A DNA stretch of 64,000 bases from Halopiger aswanensis (GCF_003610195.1 NZ_RAPO01000004.1:62001-126000); one strand, 5' to 3'; numbered from the stretch's first letter, positions 1 through 9,465 are shown. Numbers and translations are program-made. Notes: generated by a model not told the origin, from the letters alone.

Positions 1-380
1 CGATCGAGTTCGGCGTTAGCCAGATACGTTTGTAGTTGATCCCGTTGATCGGCCGTCTCGGTAAAGACGATATGCTGGTACTGGCGTTTCTTTGGCTGTT
101 TGTACGGATGGTGTTCGGCGAACGCCCACTCGAGGAGGTCGCCGAACGACAGCTGATCGGGATCGTACTTGAGTTGGACGACTTCGGTGTGGTCGCCCAT
201 AGCGTCGTAGGATGGCTCGGGTGTCGTCCCGCCGGCGTAGCCGACTCGCGTTCGAACGACGCCGTCCAGTGCGCCGGCTGCTGCGTCAGGTCCCCAGAAA
301 CAACCGAGCCCGAACGTCGCTGTTTCGGTGGTATCCGGCGCTTTCGCATCGAATGCTTCGATAACTGTTGGTGTGAGCAT
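1..380 (-). CDS. msrA: Peptide-methionine (S)-S-oxide reductase MsrA, 3' end cut by window edge
   Basis: Reduces methionine S-sulfoxide in oxidised proteins in the cytoplasm. The reverse strand from the ATG at 380 reads to the window edge without a stop (126 codons). It carries the MsrA active-site motif GCFWG with the catalytic cysteine at residue 27, followed by the family's RVGYAGG and an HTEVVQ segment, and an RQY-type segment near the edge. The C-terminal part with any recycling cysteines lies outside the window. The family call is firm; only the C-terminus is unknown. Confidence 0.9.
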   Translation of the reverse strand, partial: MLTPTVIEAFDAKAPDTTETATFGLGCFWGPDAAAGALDGVVRTRVGYAGGTTPEPSYDAMGDHTEVVQLKYDPDQLSFGDLLEWAFAEHHPYKQPKKRQYQHIVFTETADQRDQLQTYLANAELD

Positions 381-554
381 GGCAGTAGCGGGGTGACCGT
401 GTTCGGTATCGTCGTTCCGGTCTGTACGTAGTTAACCCTGTCTCCGCCGCCCGTCGTAGCGCGCTCGAGGGGTGCGAGTCGCTCGACGTTTTGTTCTGTA
501 CATCGGACTCGTAGTCCATCTACACTGGCAATTCGGTGCACCCCGTCTGCTGAG

Positions 555-1103
555 TTACTGAATTTCGTAGGTGAGTTGTACAAAAACGTCGCCGTGTTTC
601 TGGACGTCGACCAGTTTCAGGGACGGGCTGGTGATCCTGCGCGGCAGCAGTGGGGCACCCGAACCGAGTGTGACGGGCGCAACGCTGAGGATGATTTCGT
701 CGAGCAGTCCGTGATCGTGGAACTGCCCGACGAGGTCACCCCCACCGACTAGCCATATGTTCTCACCGTCTACGGCATCGACCATCTCAGCATGGACGGG
801 CGCAACGTCCCCCTGTACGAAGCGGATGTCCGCACCGTCGACCACCGGTAAGTCCCGAGTGCTGAATATCCAGGCCGGGATGTCGTACGGCCACTTTTCG
901 GGGTCCTCGAGGAGGGTCTCGTGCTCAAGCAGCCACTCGTAGGTCGTCGACCCCATGGCAACAGCACCGACCTGATCGATGAACTGCCGGTAGTTGTCCT
1001 GGACACCCTCGATCTCGCCGAACTGGAAGAGCCAGTCCAGTGACTGGTCTTGGTCAGCGAGATACCCGTCGAGACTCGTGGCCGTGTAATAGTGGGTCTT
1101 CAT
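555..1103 (-). CDS. Dihydrofolate reductase-fold protein (RibD C-terminal-like)
   Basis: Probably an NADPH-dependent reductase of the YwjB/YyaP-like DHFR superfamily; the substrate is unknown. The protein (182 aa) begins MKTHYYTATSLDGYLA, the usual strand and SLDG signature of the family, has MGSTTYEWL in the first third and a glycine-rich LVGGGDLV segment that fits the nucleotide-binding loop, then the PVTLGSGAPLL motif typical of RibD_C proteins. Four residues upstream is another ATG, but the start at 1103 fits the family's N-terminus better. It is not the canonical folate enzyme, whose N-terminal motifs differ. Confidence 0.85.
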   Translation of the reverse strand: MKTHYYTATSLDGYLADQDQSLDWLFQFGEIEGVQDNYRQFIDQVGAVAMGSTTYEWLLEHETLLEDPEKWPYDIPAWIFSTRDLPVVDGADIRFVQGDVAPVHAEMVDAVDGENIWLVGGGDLVGQFHDHGLLDEIILSVAPVTLGSGAPLLPRRITSPSLKLVDVQKHGDVFVQLTYEIQ

Positions 1104-1248
1104 CCGTCCAACCACTACTTTAGACGGCTTCTGAGGGTATAACGGTACTCACAACGAATTGGAACCTTGGAACTTCGACGGGGCAGGCTTCGATCAAGCT
1201 ACCAGTCAAACTTGCAATTCTCTTCAGCCTTCAACGGAGCCGTCGACC

Positions 1249-2223
1249 CTACTGGCGTTCGAACGTCTGCCGGACAGCCTCGTGTTCATCGAAGGCCGAC
1301 AGCGCCAACCCGAGTTTGATTCGTGCCTTCCACGGGGGAAGCTCACCGGCCGGAATCGTCCCGTGATCACGGAGCGTTTGGCTGCCACCGGGTCCACCGT
1401 ATCGCGCACCGACAGCGCCGTCGTAACAGCGCGTCGCGACGACGACCGGAATTCCGTCAGCAACCGCATCGGCGACGGCATCGCCGAGTTCGGGGGTCGT
1501 GTTCCCGATGCCGCTCGCAGCCAGGACGATCCCGTCGACGCCGTCGGCGACGGCACGCTCGAGTTGTCGACCATCGACACCCAAGCCGCTGGTGACCACC
1601 TCGACTCGGGCCGTCGTCTCGAGAGCGGGGATCGAGACTGACTCGCTGCGGGGCTCGCGGCGGAGCGCCAGCCCGTCGGCCGTGATCTCTGCGACCGGTC
1701 CCGCATCGGGTGACGCGTAGGCTTCCGGACGTCCCGCCCGTGCTTTCGTCACCCATCTAGCTGCGTGGACGAGATTTCCAAACGCGATGTAGACGCCATC
1801 TCCGAAGCGGTCGTCACCCGCGACGCGAACCGCCTGCAGCAGATTCGCTGGGCCGTCCGCACCCGGACGATCCGCGGGTCGTTGCGCCCCAGTGAATACG
1901 ACCGGTATCTCGGCGTCAACGACGAGGTCGAGGTAGTACGCCGACTCCTCCATCGTATCGGTGCCGTGAGTGATGACGACGCCGTCGACTCCGTCGTCCG
2001 CTGCGCGCTCGACGGCGCGTGCCATCGACGCGACGTCCCCGAACGAGAGGTGGAAGCTAAGCTCGTCGCAGACGGATTCGACGTCGAGAGTCGCTACGTC
2101 CTCGAGTTCGGGAACAGCGTCGACGAGATCGTCGCCGTCTTTGGACGGCGTTGCCCCGTCCGGGCCGTCCGTCGATGCGATCGTGCCACCGGTACTCAGA
2201 ACACGAACCTGTGGGAGCGCCAT
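1249..2223 (-). CDS. L-asparaginase
   Basis: Hydrolyses L-asparagine to aspartate and ammonia. The 324-aa length suits the bacterial-type asparaginase family. The N-terminal TGGTIAST motif supplies the nucleophilic threonine (T14), and VITHGTDTMEES supplies the second catalytic Thr-Asp pair (T88, D89); a lysine in VTKARAGRP matches the third active-site position. There is no signal peptide, so it is predicted cytoplasmic (type I role). It stands alone between unrelated genes. A role in acidic amino-acid or nitrogen supply is inferred. Confidence 0.93.
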   Translation of the reverse strand: MALPQVRVLSTGGTIASTDGPDGATPSKDGDDLVDAVPELEDVATLDVESVCDELSFHLSFGDVASMARAVERAADDGVDGVVITHGTDTMEESAYYLDLVVDAEIPVVFTGAQRPADRPGADGPANLLQAVRVAGDDRFGDGVYIAFGNLVHAARWVTKARAGRPEAYASPDAGPVAEITADGLALRREPRSESVSIPALETTARVEVVTSGLGVDGRQLERAVADGVDGIVLAASGIGNTTPELGDAVADAVADGIPVVVATRCYDGAVGARYGGPGGSQTLRDHGTIPAGELPPWKARIKLGLALSAFDEHEAVRQTFERQ

Positions 2224-2350
2224 GCGTCGCTGTTTTGGTCGAAGCTACTTCGCTGTTACCGGCCGGTAGTGGCTCAGGTCCAGTAGACGAAGGGGCGATC
2301 GTAACTGACGCTCGAATCGGGAATCAGGAATCGAGAATCCGGCTGCTCGA

Positions 2351-2638
2351 TCACTCTATTTCTAACCGGCCGCTCCCCGCATCCGTCTCGTCGCTGTTCT
2401 CGTCCCACTCGAGTTCGAACTCGATGCTCAGCTCGCCGGGGCCGTCCGCCGGCCCCTCGCGTTCAGCTTTGACCTCGAAGGTCGGCTGTGCCGGCGGGTC
2501 CATCGTCACTGACTCCGATCCGGATTTCAGCGTTATCGTCTCGCCGTGGTCGAGTTTATCGGCGACACTGCGCAGATACGAGGCGATTTCTTCTCGAGGC
2601 AAGTCACTTTCCGATTTGAATAGTACTTCTTCGGGCAT
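2351..2638 (-). CDS. amphi-Trp domain-containing protein
   Basis: A 95-aa acidic protein made of a single amphi-Trp domain. It begins MPEEVLFKSE with the characteristic LPREEIASYLRSVADKLD helix, followed by beta strands rich in Glu (SIEFELEWDE). The domain is widespread in haloarchaea and has no established biochemical role. It has no membrane segment. It lies convergent-free downstream of the asparaginase on the same strand, about 130 bases upstream of it, and could be co-transcribed. Confidence 0.85.
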   Translation of the reverse strand: MPEEVLFKSESDLPREEIASYLRSVADKLDHGETITLKSGSESVTMDPPAQPTFEVKAEREGPADGPGELSIEFELEWDENSDETDAGSGRLEIE

Positions 2639-2730
2639 AGACTGAGACTACGTCCCCAGTGCCGATAAGTGCATCTGTTATACCGTGGCACATTTACATG
2701 TCCCGTTAGCCGACAGATACTGAAATTCCA

Positions 2731-2904
2731 TTAGCAGTAGTAGACCCAGAAGGTGTGTCCGGCTGCACAGTCAACCTTCGTGTAATCACCGAATGCGGCT
2801 ACGTACGGACTGATTTTTAGTTCTACGTCTGCATCCGGAATCGGGACGGTACTGGTCTCGCCGCATTTCGGGCACGCGACTTCTTCGGTTTCTTGGACTT
2901 GCAT
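2731..2904 (-). CDS. Small zinc-ribbon protein
   Basis: A 57-aa protein starting MQVQETEEVACPKCGET and ending in a C-x-x-G-H-x-F-W-V-Y-Y-C tail. The CPKCG pair near the N-terminus and the two C-terminal cysteines with a histidine could bind one zinc ion. The start at 2904 was chosen over an upstream ATG because a TATA-like box (gtatattg, about 2926-2933) sits 26 bases upstream, as expected for a leaderless haloarchaeal mRNA. Function unknown; such mini-proteins are common in haloarchaea. Confidence 0.7.
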   Translation of the reverse strand: MQVQETEEVACPKCGETSTVPIPDADVELKISPYVAAFGDYTKVDCAAGHTFWVYYC

Positions 2905-3438
2905 CTGCGCTGATCGTACAATATACACCACGAATGATAATGTAGTTTTCTGCGCTAAATCGAGAGAGTCGCTATCTGGATACTGACTGTGAGTTTCACA
3001 GGTCACACCCGATGACAAGCGAATGGAAAACAGCTGGTACGCAGCCGAACCTGTAGCACCAGTACCTGAGCCACGGCGAGTTCCTGACCACTCGTCTCCC
3101 TGGTCGGCATCACGAGGCTGCCTTCGTTGCCTGCTGCTGACCTATTGCCCGTTCGATCGAACGCGTCGTATTACAGCCGATCTCGCCGGTCCAGTTTCAG
3201 TTTCACTCTGGTTGGCTCGCCTATATACAACCTCGGATCCAAAAGTGGGCATAGAGGGGGCAACGACACCACCACACCTACCATCGGCCTATCGTAGTCA
3301 CGCGCTCCCTCCACACCGTCTTTCCCGATTCATGCCTCCCACGAACTCCCCATCTCTGATTCCGACACCGAACCGCTGTCTCGAGTCTACGCCTCTCGGA
3401 GAGTTCCACGACTGCAGCCCCAGCGAGCGACGTGAACG
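2905..3438. other. Intergenic region without recognised gene
   Basis: Holds the promoter of the zinc-ribbon gene at its left end. Open frames on both strands here have no recognisable domain, and their Arg/Ser/Pro-rich composition is that of antisense frames rather than acidic haloarchaeal proteins. A TATA-like tatataca at 3221-3228 may drive a transcript, but no convincing start follows at the usual spacing. Confidence 0.4.
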
Positions 3439-3591
3439 ATGCTAACCGATAGAATGGACCGGTTGCTGTCCCGACTGACGCGAAGGGAGACCGTATACGA
3501 GTGTCGTCGATGCGGGACGACCGTCGACGACGGCACTGACAACTGCCCCGAGTGTGGGTCGGACGCAATCGTGCAGTACCGAATCTCCTGA
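3439..3591 (+). CDS. Small rubredoxin-like zinc-ribbon protein
   Basis: A 50-aa protein: a basic N-terminal helix (MLTDRMDRLLSRLTRRE) followed by a zinc ribbon of the form C-x2-C-G ... C-x2-C-G (cysteines at residues 22, 25, 36 and 39), with the DNCPECGSD ending common to haloarchaeal zinc-ribbon mini-proteins. A second ATG five codons in is also possible. No partner is evident; the flavodoxin gene begins 105 bases downstream on the same strand. Confidence 0.72.
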   Translation: MLTDRMDRLLSRLTRRETVYECRRCGTTVDDGTDNCPECGSDAIVQYRIS

Positions 3592-3696
3592 GTGCTGCGA
3601 GACGTCTGCAGGGACCGCGGCCGGCGGTAATTTGCGGTGTACTCATCCCGGGCAGTCCCCACATTGCTTTATCCACATCGAGAGCGTATCCAACGC

Positions 3697-4251
3697 ATGG
3701 CATCGGTTCTCGTCGTGTACGGGACTGGCGAAGGACAAACAGCGACCGTAGCGGAACGGATCACGGCGACGCTCGAGGATCGAGGACACGACGTTACGAC
3801 GATCGATATCGAATCGATATCCGACGACGTATCGATCGATTCGTTCGACGCCGCGCTCATCGGCTCGTCGATACACGTCGGGAAACACCACTCGGCGATC
3901 CCGGAGTTCGTCGCGTCGAATCGCAAAGCGTTGCACAGTCGGCCGACAGCGTTCTTCCAACTCTCGCTGTCGTCAGCAGTCGACGACGAGAAGCGTCGAG
4001 CGGACGCAGCATCGTACGTGGACGGACTACTGGAGGAGACGGACTGGCATCCGGATCGAATCGGGCTGTTCGGGGGCGCGCTCCGGTATTCGAAGTATGG
4101 ATTTCTCAAGCGACTGCTGATGAAACGGATCGCCAAGGACGCGACTGGTGACGTGGATACCAGTCGGGACTACGAGTACACCGACTGGGACGAGGTCGAC
4201 GCGTTCGCCGCCGACTTCGCGGCCTTCGTCGAGAGCCGAACGGGAGACTGA
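3697..4251 (+). CDS. Flavodoxin-domain protein (HemG-like)
   Basis: A 184-aa FMN-binding flavodoxin-fold protein. The N-terminus [22 protein letters not shown] is the FMN-phosphate loop. The segment [14 protein letters not shown] matches the second FMN loop of the HemG/menaquinone-dependent protoporphyrinogen oxidase group, and [16 protein letters not shown] matches its later signature. It may oxidise protoporphyrinogen IX or act as an electron carrier; the first is suggested by similarity of motifs only. A TATA-like ctttatcc at 3666-3673 lies 27 bases before the chosen ATG, supporting a leaderless start there. Confidence 0.85.
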   Translation: MASVLVVYGTGEGQTATVAERITATLEDRGHDVTTIDIESISDDVSIDSFDAALIGSSIHVGKHHSAIPEFVASNRKALHSRPTAFFQLSLSSAVDDEKRRADAASYVDGLLEETDWHPDRIGLFGGALRYSKYGFLKRLLMKRIAKDATGDVDTSRDYEYTDWDEVDAFAADFAAFVESRTGD

Positions 4252-4256
4252 GTCAC

Positions 4257-4454
4257 GCCGCGCGTCTACGGCAGCCGACGATCGGTACGGGCCTCGGGCT
4301 CGCGCTCTGCCAGCGGATCGTCGAACGGCACGGCGTTCGAACGAGCGAAGCGAGTTCGGCCGGCTCGCAGAGCGAGTCTGCCGGCGGCGAGATCTGGGTC
4401 GAGTCCGAGCCCGGCGACGGCGCGACCTTTTCGTTTACACTCCCTGCCGCGTGA
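4257..4454 (+). pseudogene. Remnant of a histidine kinase C-terminus
   Basis: Immediately after the flavodoxin stop, one frame from about 4281 to the TGA at 4452-4454 encodes the last part of an HATPase_c domain: [18 protein letters not shown], then an extra stretch of about 16 residues (4335-4382), then [21 protein letters not shown]. This matches almost residue for residue the C-terminal end of the intact kinase at 33248-36451, except for the insertion. There is no start, PAS or HisKA part upstream, because the flavodoxin gene occupies that space. It is a gene tail left by deletion or recombination. Confidence 0.75.
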
Positions 4455-4476
4455 TCGAGTCGGCTTCGCCGACTGT

Positions 4477-5817
4477 CTACTGAGAGCCCTCGCCGACGGC
4501 CGTCGCCTCGAGGACCGCTTCGACGGACAGTTCCTCGCCGTCGAGTTCGATCCACATCGCCTCGGGCTGGTCGACGTCGATCGACGTGACGGGACCGACG
4601 ACGGTGAACGCGTCGCCGTGGCCGCCGCCGGTAACGCCGCCAGCGCGGATCGTGCCATCGTCGGCTTCCTCGATGAAGTCAGCCGCGTCGTACGTGCCGC
4701 CTTCGATCCGACCGCCGGAGGGACTCTCGTACGGCGCGTCGGTGAACTCGACGGCGCCATCAGCCGAGAACTCGTACCCGGCAAACCGTGCGTCGGGTTC
4801 GGTGACGAACGCGAGCAGGTGTTCTTCCGGCTCGGTGTCGTCTTCGCCCTCATCGCCGTCGTTGTCGGCGCTACCGTCCGACGACGGGCTAGTACCGTCG
4901 CTGCCGCCGCCCGACGCGGCTTCTTCGGCCGAGCGCGGGACCCCCGCGACCTCCTCCGGGGACGTCCGCTGCGGCGAGCCCGCGGACGAGCCGTCGATCG
5001 ACCCCGAGTGGATTACCTCCGTCTCGTAGCGGACGTTCTCGAGTCTGGGTGTCGCGTCGTCCTGCCATTGACCGTCGCCGACGCGGATATCGCCGAGTTC
5101 CGAGTCGGAGAAATCGCAGTCGACGACCTTCGGCGCATTGTAGAATCCCCAGAAGCCGCAATCGGAGCCGACGGAAACGCAGTTTTCGACGCGGCTGCCG
5201 TCGGTCCCCACGCGGAACGAGGACGAGACGCAGTCGGCTGCGTAGCTGTTCGTGATGATCACGTCGCCACCGCCTCCGGCACCGAGACTGTGCTGGGGGA
5301 GGTCGCCCGGCGAACTGCCGTAGATCGCGTTGTCGGGCAGGTCCTGGATGTTGACGTTGTTGATCTCGATCGTGCCGCTATGGTCGTTCGCAACGTAGAT
5401 ACCAGTCGGCCCGTTCGGGTACGTCTCGCCCGTGGCGCCGTCGGCGAAGTAGTAGTTGTCGATGACGCCGTCGCCGCTGACGATAAACGGCTCCGCCTTC
5501 GTCGTCTCGTCCCAATTCCCGCGGATCCCGAGGTTGCGAACTTCCCAACCCGAGCCGCGCGCACTGATCTGGAACTTCGCGTTCCGTGCGGAGATGTCGA
5601 TCAGCGTGTTCTCGAGCGTGTCTCCATCGCCGAGCGTGATCGTGTGGGTCTGCCCAGCGGGGACCTCGATGACGTCGTAGTCTCCGCCGGCGGCCGCAGC
5701 AGAGGTGGCACCGGTAAGCGCAAGGGCGACTCCGCTCGCGGCCGCTTTCAGACAAGAGCGACGATCGACTAGCGTCCGTTCGTCCGCTTCCGAACGAGTC
5801 TCCTCGTGAGTAGTCAT
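4477..5817 (-). CDS. Tat-exported right-handed beta-helix protein
   Basis: A 446-aa protein with a Tat signal peptide: DRRSCLKAAASG followed by an alanine-rich hydrophobic stretch ending near residue 43. Residues about 48-280 are made of short repeated strands (NTLIDISARNAKF, VIDNYYFADG, IEINNVNIQD, VIITNSYAADC, RVENCVSVGS) typical of parallel beta-helix proteins such as pectate-lyase-like folds. A low-complexity Asp/Glu/Ser/Gly linker (about 295-330) leads to a C-terminal beta-rich domain. It may bind or cleave a polysaccharide outside the cell; no catalytic residues can be assigned. Confidence 0.8.
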   Translation of the reverse strand: MTTHEETRSEADERTLVDRRSCLKAAASGVALALTGATSAAAAGGDYDVIEVPAGQTHTITLGDGDTLENTLIDISARNAKFQISARGSGWEVRNLGIRGNWDETTKAEPFIVSGDGVIDNYYFADGATGETYPNGPTGIYVANDHSGTIEINNVNIQDLPDNAIYGSSPGDLPQHSLGAGGGGDVIITNSYAADCVSSSFRVGTDGSRVENCVSVGSDCGFWGFYNAPKVVDCDFSDSELGDIRVGDGQWQDDATPRLENVRYETEVIHSGSIDGSSAGSPQRTSPEEVAGVPRSAEEAASGGGSDGTSPSSDGSADNDGDEGEDDTEPEEHLLAFVTEPDARFAGYEFSADGAVEFTDAPYESPSGGRIEGGTYDAADFIEEADDGTIRAGGVTGGGHGDAFTVVGPVTSIDVDQPEAMWIELDGEELSVEAVLEATAVGEGSQ

Positions 5818-6495
5818 CTACCCGTTCCGATGGCCAGTTCACGGAAGCCAGATTCTCTTCAACTGATCGGTCTTTATCCGATACAATCTTGGTTTGGTGA
5901 ATATGTATCCATATTTACATTCAATCAGACCGCGTCGTACCGAGAGGAGATGGCCAAGATGCTCTTGGGTTTATTCTACAATATAGTTTAGTTTAAAGAA
6001 AACTGCAGATATTTCGCTATATAACTGGTATAGTATAGATATGAAGTTATGTGTCTTCAGAATTATCGCAGAAACCGTAATATTCCGGATTCTAAGCTCC
6101 TCAGACCTAATTCGGCTATCAGATTTTCCTTCGGCTACGGCTGAACAGTCGAACTAACGTAATTAATCAAAACAACACCGAAATCGCACCAATACCTCAA
6201 AATACGTATTGGCTGTATCCATAGCCTCTGAAGACCAATCGACCGACATTCGTCAGAGAATTGTGCTCCCCACACACTATTATGGTGGTTAGAGACCGTA
6301 TTCAACACTCGACGGTAACGTACCAACTGACCGGATGCAGAACTAGGCGATACTTCTCGAAGTCGGGTTTTGTCAGTCGTCAACCACATCCTGAGATTAC
6401 CATTGGTTATTACATATTTTAGTTAGATATTTGTAACTACCACCAAGTATTATAGAATAATTTACATTATCGACTGTTGTCTGATAGCTCGTGTC
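5818..6495. other. AT-rich intergenic region
   Basis: A stretch markedly richer in A and T than the flanking genes, with many TATA-like strings (for example 5897-5917, 5994-6035 and 6414-6440). No frame has haloarchaeal composition or a recognisable domain; an 84-codon reverse frame at 6135-6389 is unconvincing. The region holds the promoters of the beta-helix gene (left) and carboxypeptidase gene (right). Low GC in haloarchaeal chromosomes often marks old insertions or plasmid-like DNA; that is only an inference here. Confidence 0.4.
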
Positions 6496-7740
6496 ATGGA
6501 GTTAGAAAAACGGGACTTCCTGAAAGCACTGGGTGGAATCGCAGCGTTAACAACTGCAGGGTCAGCGTCGGCGCGATCCGACCGGCACACTGATGATGAC
6601 TTCGAACTCGAAGACTTCGCAAGAGCATACCTCAACAACGACGACGTACTCGATAACCGAGAACTCGAGACGCTTCTGCACCGATTAGAAAACGAAAACC
6701 CCGAACTGGTTACGGTCGATCAGATCGGACAATCGAATCAAGGACGGCCGCTGTACTCCGTGAGCGTCGGGAAAGAGAAGAACCCGAGCGTACTGGCCAT
6801 CGGCCAACAGCACGGCGACGAATACTTCATGGCCGAGGGGCTGCTCGCGGTCGCCCAGTTCCTCACCAGCGGCGACCCGCGAGCCGAGCGTATACTCGAG
6901 AATCGAACGGTCCATCTCGTTCCGCGAGTGAATCCAGACGGCTTCGTCGTTCCGCACCGGTACAATATCGATCCGGAGGCGCCCGAAGACGATCCGGAGA
7001 GCGGTATCTTTCAGGGCGGATCTGGGATTTTCGCGGCCGACGAACCGGGGGTCGGCTGGGATATCAACCGTTACAACCGCCACGATTGGACTCAACACGA
7101 ACTGTACCAGAACTTCCCCGAAGAGTATCCCGAGAATCCGGTTCCCGAAGCGGTGGCCATCCACGCAATGATGGACGAAGTCGATCCGGAGTGGGTCATC
7201 GACTTCCACCGAATGGGGAGTTTCATGGTTGATTACGAGTCCGAGTGGCCGGGACCCGAGTGGGCCCGCGACGACACGGACGACGATGCGGAAGACGAAA
7301 CTGAAGGCTTCGTCCCGCCGGATCCGAACGATCCCGGCGACGGGTACATCGGAACCGGGGCAATGCTGTGGCCGCTCCACGAGGATGTCGATCCGGAGAT
7401 TCGCGAACTCTCCAAGCAACTGGTAGTGACGATGCGCGACGACCTAATCGAACCCGACGACGAATTACGACGTGTAGAATACGTGCGATATCCCGGCGGA
7501 ACCTACGGTGGAATCGCCAGAAACGGCCACGCGTTAGCTGGCTACGGCAGCGTCCTCGTCGAAGTAGCGGGCGGGACGCTCGGCGACCGTCTCTTCCGAG
7601 CACGACAACCCTTTGACGCGATGCTGGCAGCAGCCGAAGCGACTGCCGACGGGTCGCTGTATACCGTCGACACAGCTCGTGTGGACGAACTTCCTGAAGC
7701 GGGCACCGATGTTGGAATAGAAGAGGACGGCGCAGAGTAA
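6496..7740 (+). CDS. Exported M14-family zinc carboxypeptidase
   Basis: A 414-aa metallocarboxypeptidase. After an export signal (EKRDFLKALGG plus a short hydrophobic stretch) comes a propeptide-like acidic segment and the catalytic domain. Zinc ligands are seen as H106 and E109 in QQHGDEY and H238 in VIDFHRMG; RVNPDGF (from R144) is the substrate-binding motif and the glutamate in SVLVEVAGG fits the general base. The signal has KR where the Tat consensus has RR, so it may be a weak Tat or another route. Acidic inserts (for example near 250-280) are typical of halophilic forms. Confidence 0.88.
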   Translation: MELEKRDFLKALGGIAALTTAGSASARSDRHTDDDFELEDFARAYLNNDDVLDNRELETLLHRLENENPELVTVDQIGQSNQGRPLYSVSVGKEKNPSVLAIGQQHGDEYFMAEGLLAVAQFLTSGDPRAERILENRTVHLVPRVNPDGFVVPHRYNIDPEAPEDDPESGIFQGGSGIFAADEPGVGWDINRYNRHDWTQHELYQNFPEEYPENPVPEAVAIHAMMDEVDPEWVIDFHRMGSFMVDYESEWPGPEWARDDTDDDAEDETEGFVPPDPNDPGDGYIGTGAMLWPLHEDVDPEIRELSKQLVVTMRDDLIEPDDELRRVEYVRYPGGTYGGIARNGHALAGYGSVLVEVAGGTLGDRLFRARQPFDAMLAAAEATADGSLYTVDTARVDELPEAGTDVGIEEDGAE

Positions 7741-7875
7741 TCGCTACGCACCGGAACCGACAACCCCCCGAGAGGGTAGCAGTACCCCCGTCGATCGATT
7801 ACCAGTCGTTGAGATCGAATCGAGACGAATTACGACATACGGACCGTATTCGACACCGAGAGTGAACAGCGAAGA

Positions 7876-9198
7876 TCAGTGCAGGTCGGGGAGATACTCG
7901 GCGTTCGCGGCGAGCAGGTCGTCGACCATCTCGTCGATCGTCTCGAGATCGAGCGCGGCCGCCGTCAGCGGATCGAGTTTCACGGCCTGTCGCAGGGCAG
8001 TCTCGTCCCGATCGAGGATCGCGTCGACGGCGCGTTCCTGGACGGCGATATTCGAACGGTTCAACGCCGCGAGCTGCGGGGGAAGATTACCGACGGAACA
8101 GGGATGAATTCCCCGCCCGTCGACGAGACACGGAACCTCGACGCAGGCGTCGGTCGGCAGGTTCGCGATCGCGTCGGTGTCGTTTCTGACGTTGAGATTC
8201 ATCCGGCGGGTTTCGTCGGTTTCGATCGAGTGGATGACTCGGGATCCGTAGTCGGCGGAGCGCTCGAGGGCGACGTCGTCCTCGGTTACCTCGAACTCGT
8301 CCTCCTCGAGGGCCGGCTGGTAAGACTGCCAGTGCTCCAGATACCGTCCCGTCGGCATCCACTCGACGGTGTAGTGGCCGAAGTCTTCGTCCGGCGTCAA
8401 CTCCTCGATGAGGTCGTCATCCGTCCGGAAGTACGGGAGGTACTCGCTCAGGTGGTGGCTCGATTCGGTAATGAACGCGCCGAAGTGCTCCATCACGTCG
8501 AATCGGACCGGATCCTGCTCGTAGACGTCAGGATCGGACGCAGCCTCGCGGAGCGCCGGATAGCAATCCTCGCCGTCGCGTTCTAACTCGAGGTACCACG
8601 CCATGTGGTTGATACCGGCGACCCAGTGCTCGATGTCGTCGCTCGAGACGTCGAGGTAGCGGCCGATAGCCTCGGTCGTGTGCTGGACGCTGTGACAGAG
8701 CCCGACGACGTCGACGTCAGTCGCTTCGTCGACCGCCCAGCAGAGCATCGCCATCGGGTTGGTGTAGTTCAGCAGGAGCGCGTCGGGGCACAGCTCCTCC
8801 ATATCGCGAGCGATGTCGAGGACCGTCGGCGCAGTCCGCAGGGCGCGGAAGACCCCACCGGGGCCCAGCGTATCGCCGACGGCTTGTTTCACGCCGTACG
8901 CCTCGGGGATACGGATCTCGTTCTCGAACGGTTCTTCGCCGCCGACGTTGATCATATTCAGCACGTAGTCGGCTCCCTCGAGGGCCTCGCGTCGATCCGT
9001 CGTGGTTCGGATGTCACCCGGAAGGTCGTGGTGGTCGACGACCGCCTCGCCGACTTCGGCCGTCCGCTCGAGCCGCTGCGGATCGATATCCATCAGCGTG
9101 ATCGTGCTGTCTTGCAAGCGGTCGAACGAGTAGATGTCCGTCAGCAGGTTCGTTGCGAAGACGACGCTCCCGGCGCCGATGAAGGTAATGTTCGTCAT
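7876..9198 (-). CDS. GH4 alpha-galactosidase (MelA-like)
   Basis: A 440-aa NAD- and metal-dependent glycosidase of family GH4, which cleaves by an oxidation-elimination mechanism. It starts MTNITFIGAGSVVFA, the NAD-binding Rossmann motif. The metal and active-site signature GLCHSVQ is of the CHS type found in alpha-galactosidases, unlike the variants of alpha-glucosidases or alpha-glucuronidases; NYTNPMAM and GINHMAWYLEL complete the site. No signal peptide, so cytoplasmic. Placed beside arabinan-degrading genes it may process galactosyl side chains. Substrate is inferred from the motif. Confidence 0.9.
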   Translation of the reverse strand: MTNITFIGAGSVVFATNLLTDIYSFDRLQDSTITLMDIDPQRLERTAEVGEAVVDHHDLPGDIRTTTDRREALEGADYVLNMINVGGEEPFENEIRIPEAYGVKQAVGDTLGPGGVFRALRTAPTVLDIARDMEELCPDALLLNYTNPMAMLCWAVDEATDVDVVGLCHSVQHTTEAIGRYLDVSSDDIEHWVAGINHMAWYLELERDGEDCYPALREAASDPDVYEQDPVRFDVMEHFGAFITESSHHLSEYLPYFRTDDDLIEELTPDEDFGHYTVEWMPTGRYLEHWQSYQPALEEDEFEVTEDDVALERSADYGSRVIHSIETDETRRMNLNVRNDTDAIANLPTDACVEVPCLVDGRGIHPCSVGNLPPQLAALNRSNIAVQERAVDAILDRDETALRQAVKLDPLTAAALDLETIDEMVDDLLAANAEYLPDLH

Positions 9199-9465
9199 TA
9201 GAACCCCTCAACTGCGGTGAGACGAAGTTGTTGCTCCGAACGACCGCCTCGAGAAGCCGTCTGGGTACTGTTCGGGGACGTGCGAGCAGTGTCGGTCAGT
9301 CGTGGACGACACTGACGACGATGCTGAATCGGCATGAATCAACGATGACTCTTGTCGGTAATAAACTCTTGCCAATTGATTCCACGGAACGTGCCGACTA
9401 CACAGTTGACGGTCGACCGGAGGGAAACTGCCGGTCAGCAACTGTCCCGTTTGAGCGGTTCTACG

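Noticed and set aside
4148-4483. Open frame overlapping the flavodoxin end and kinase remnant
   Set aside because: Arg-rich shadow in another frame; the real signal is the HATPase tail in the frame ending at 4454.
6135-6389. 84-codon reverse frame in the AT-rich gap
   Set aside because: No acidic bias, no domain, no promoter at the right distance.
6410-6436. TTACA and TGTAA arms resembling the IclR operator candidate
   Set aside because: Spacer is 17 bases rather than 10 and the DNA is very AT-rich, so the arms can occur by chance.
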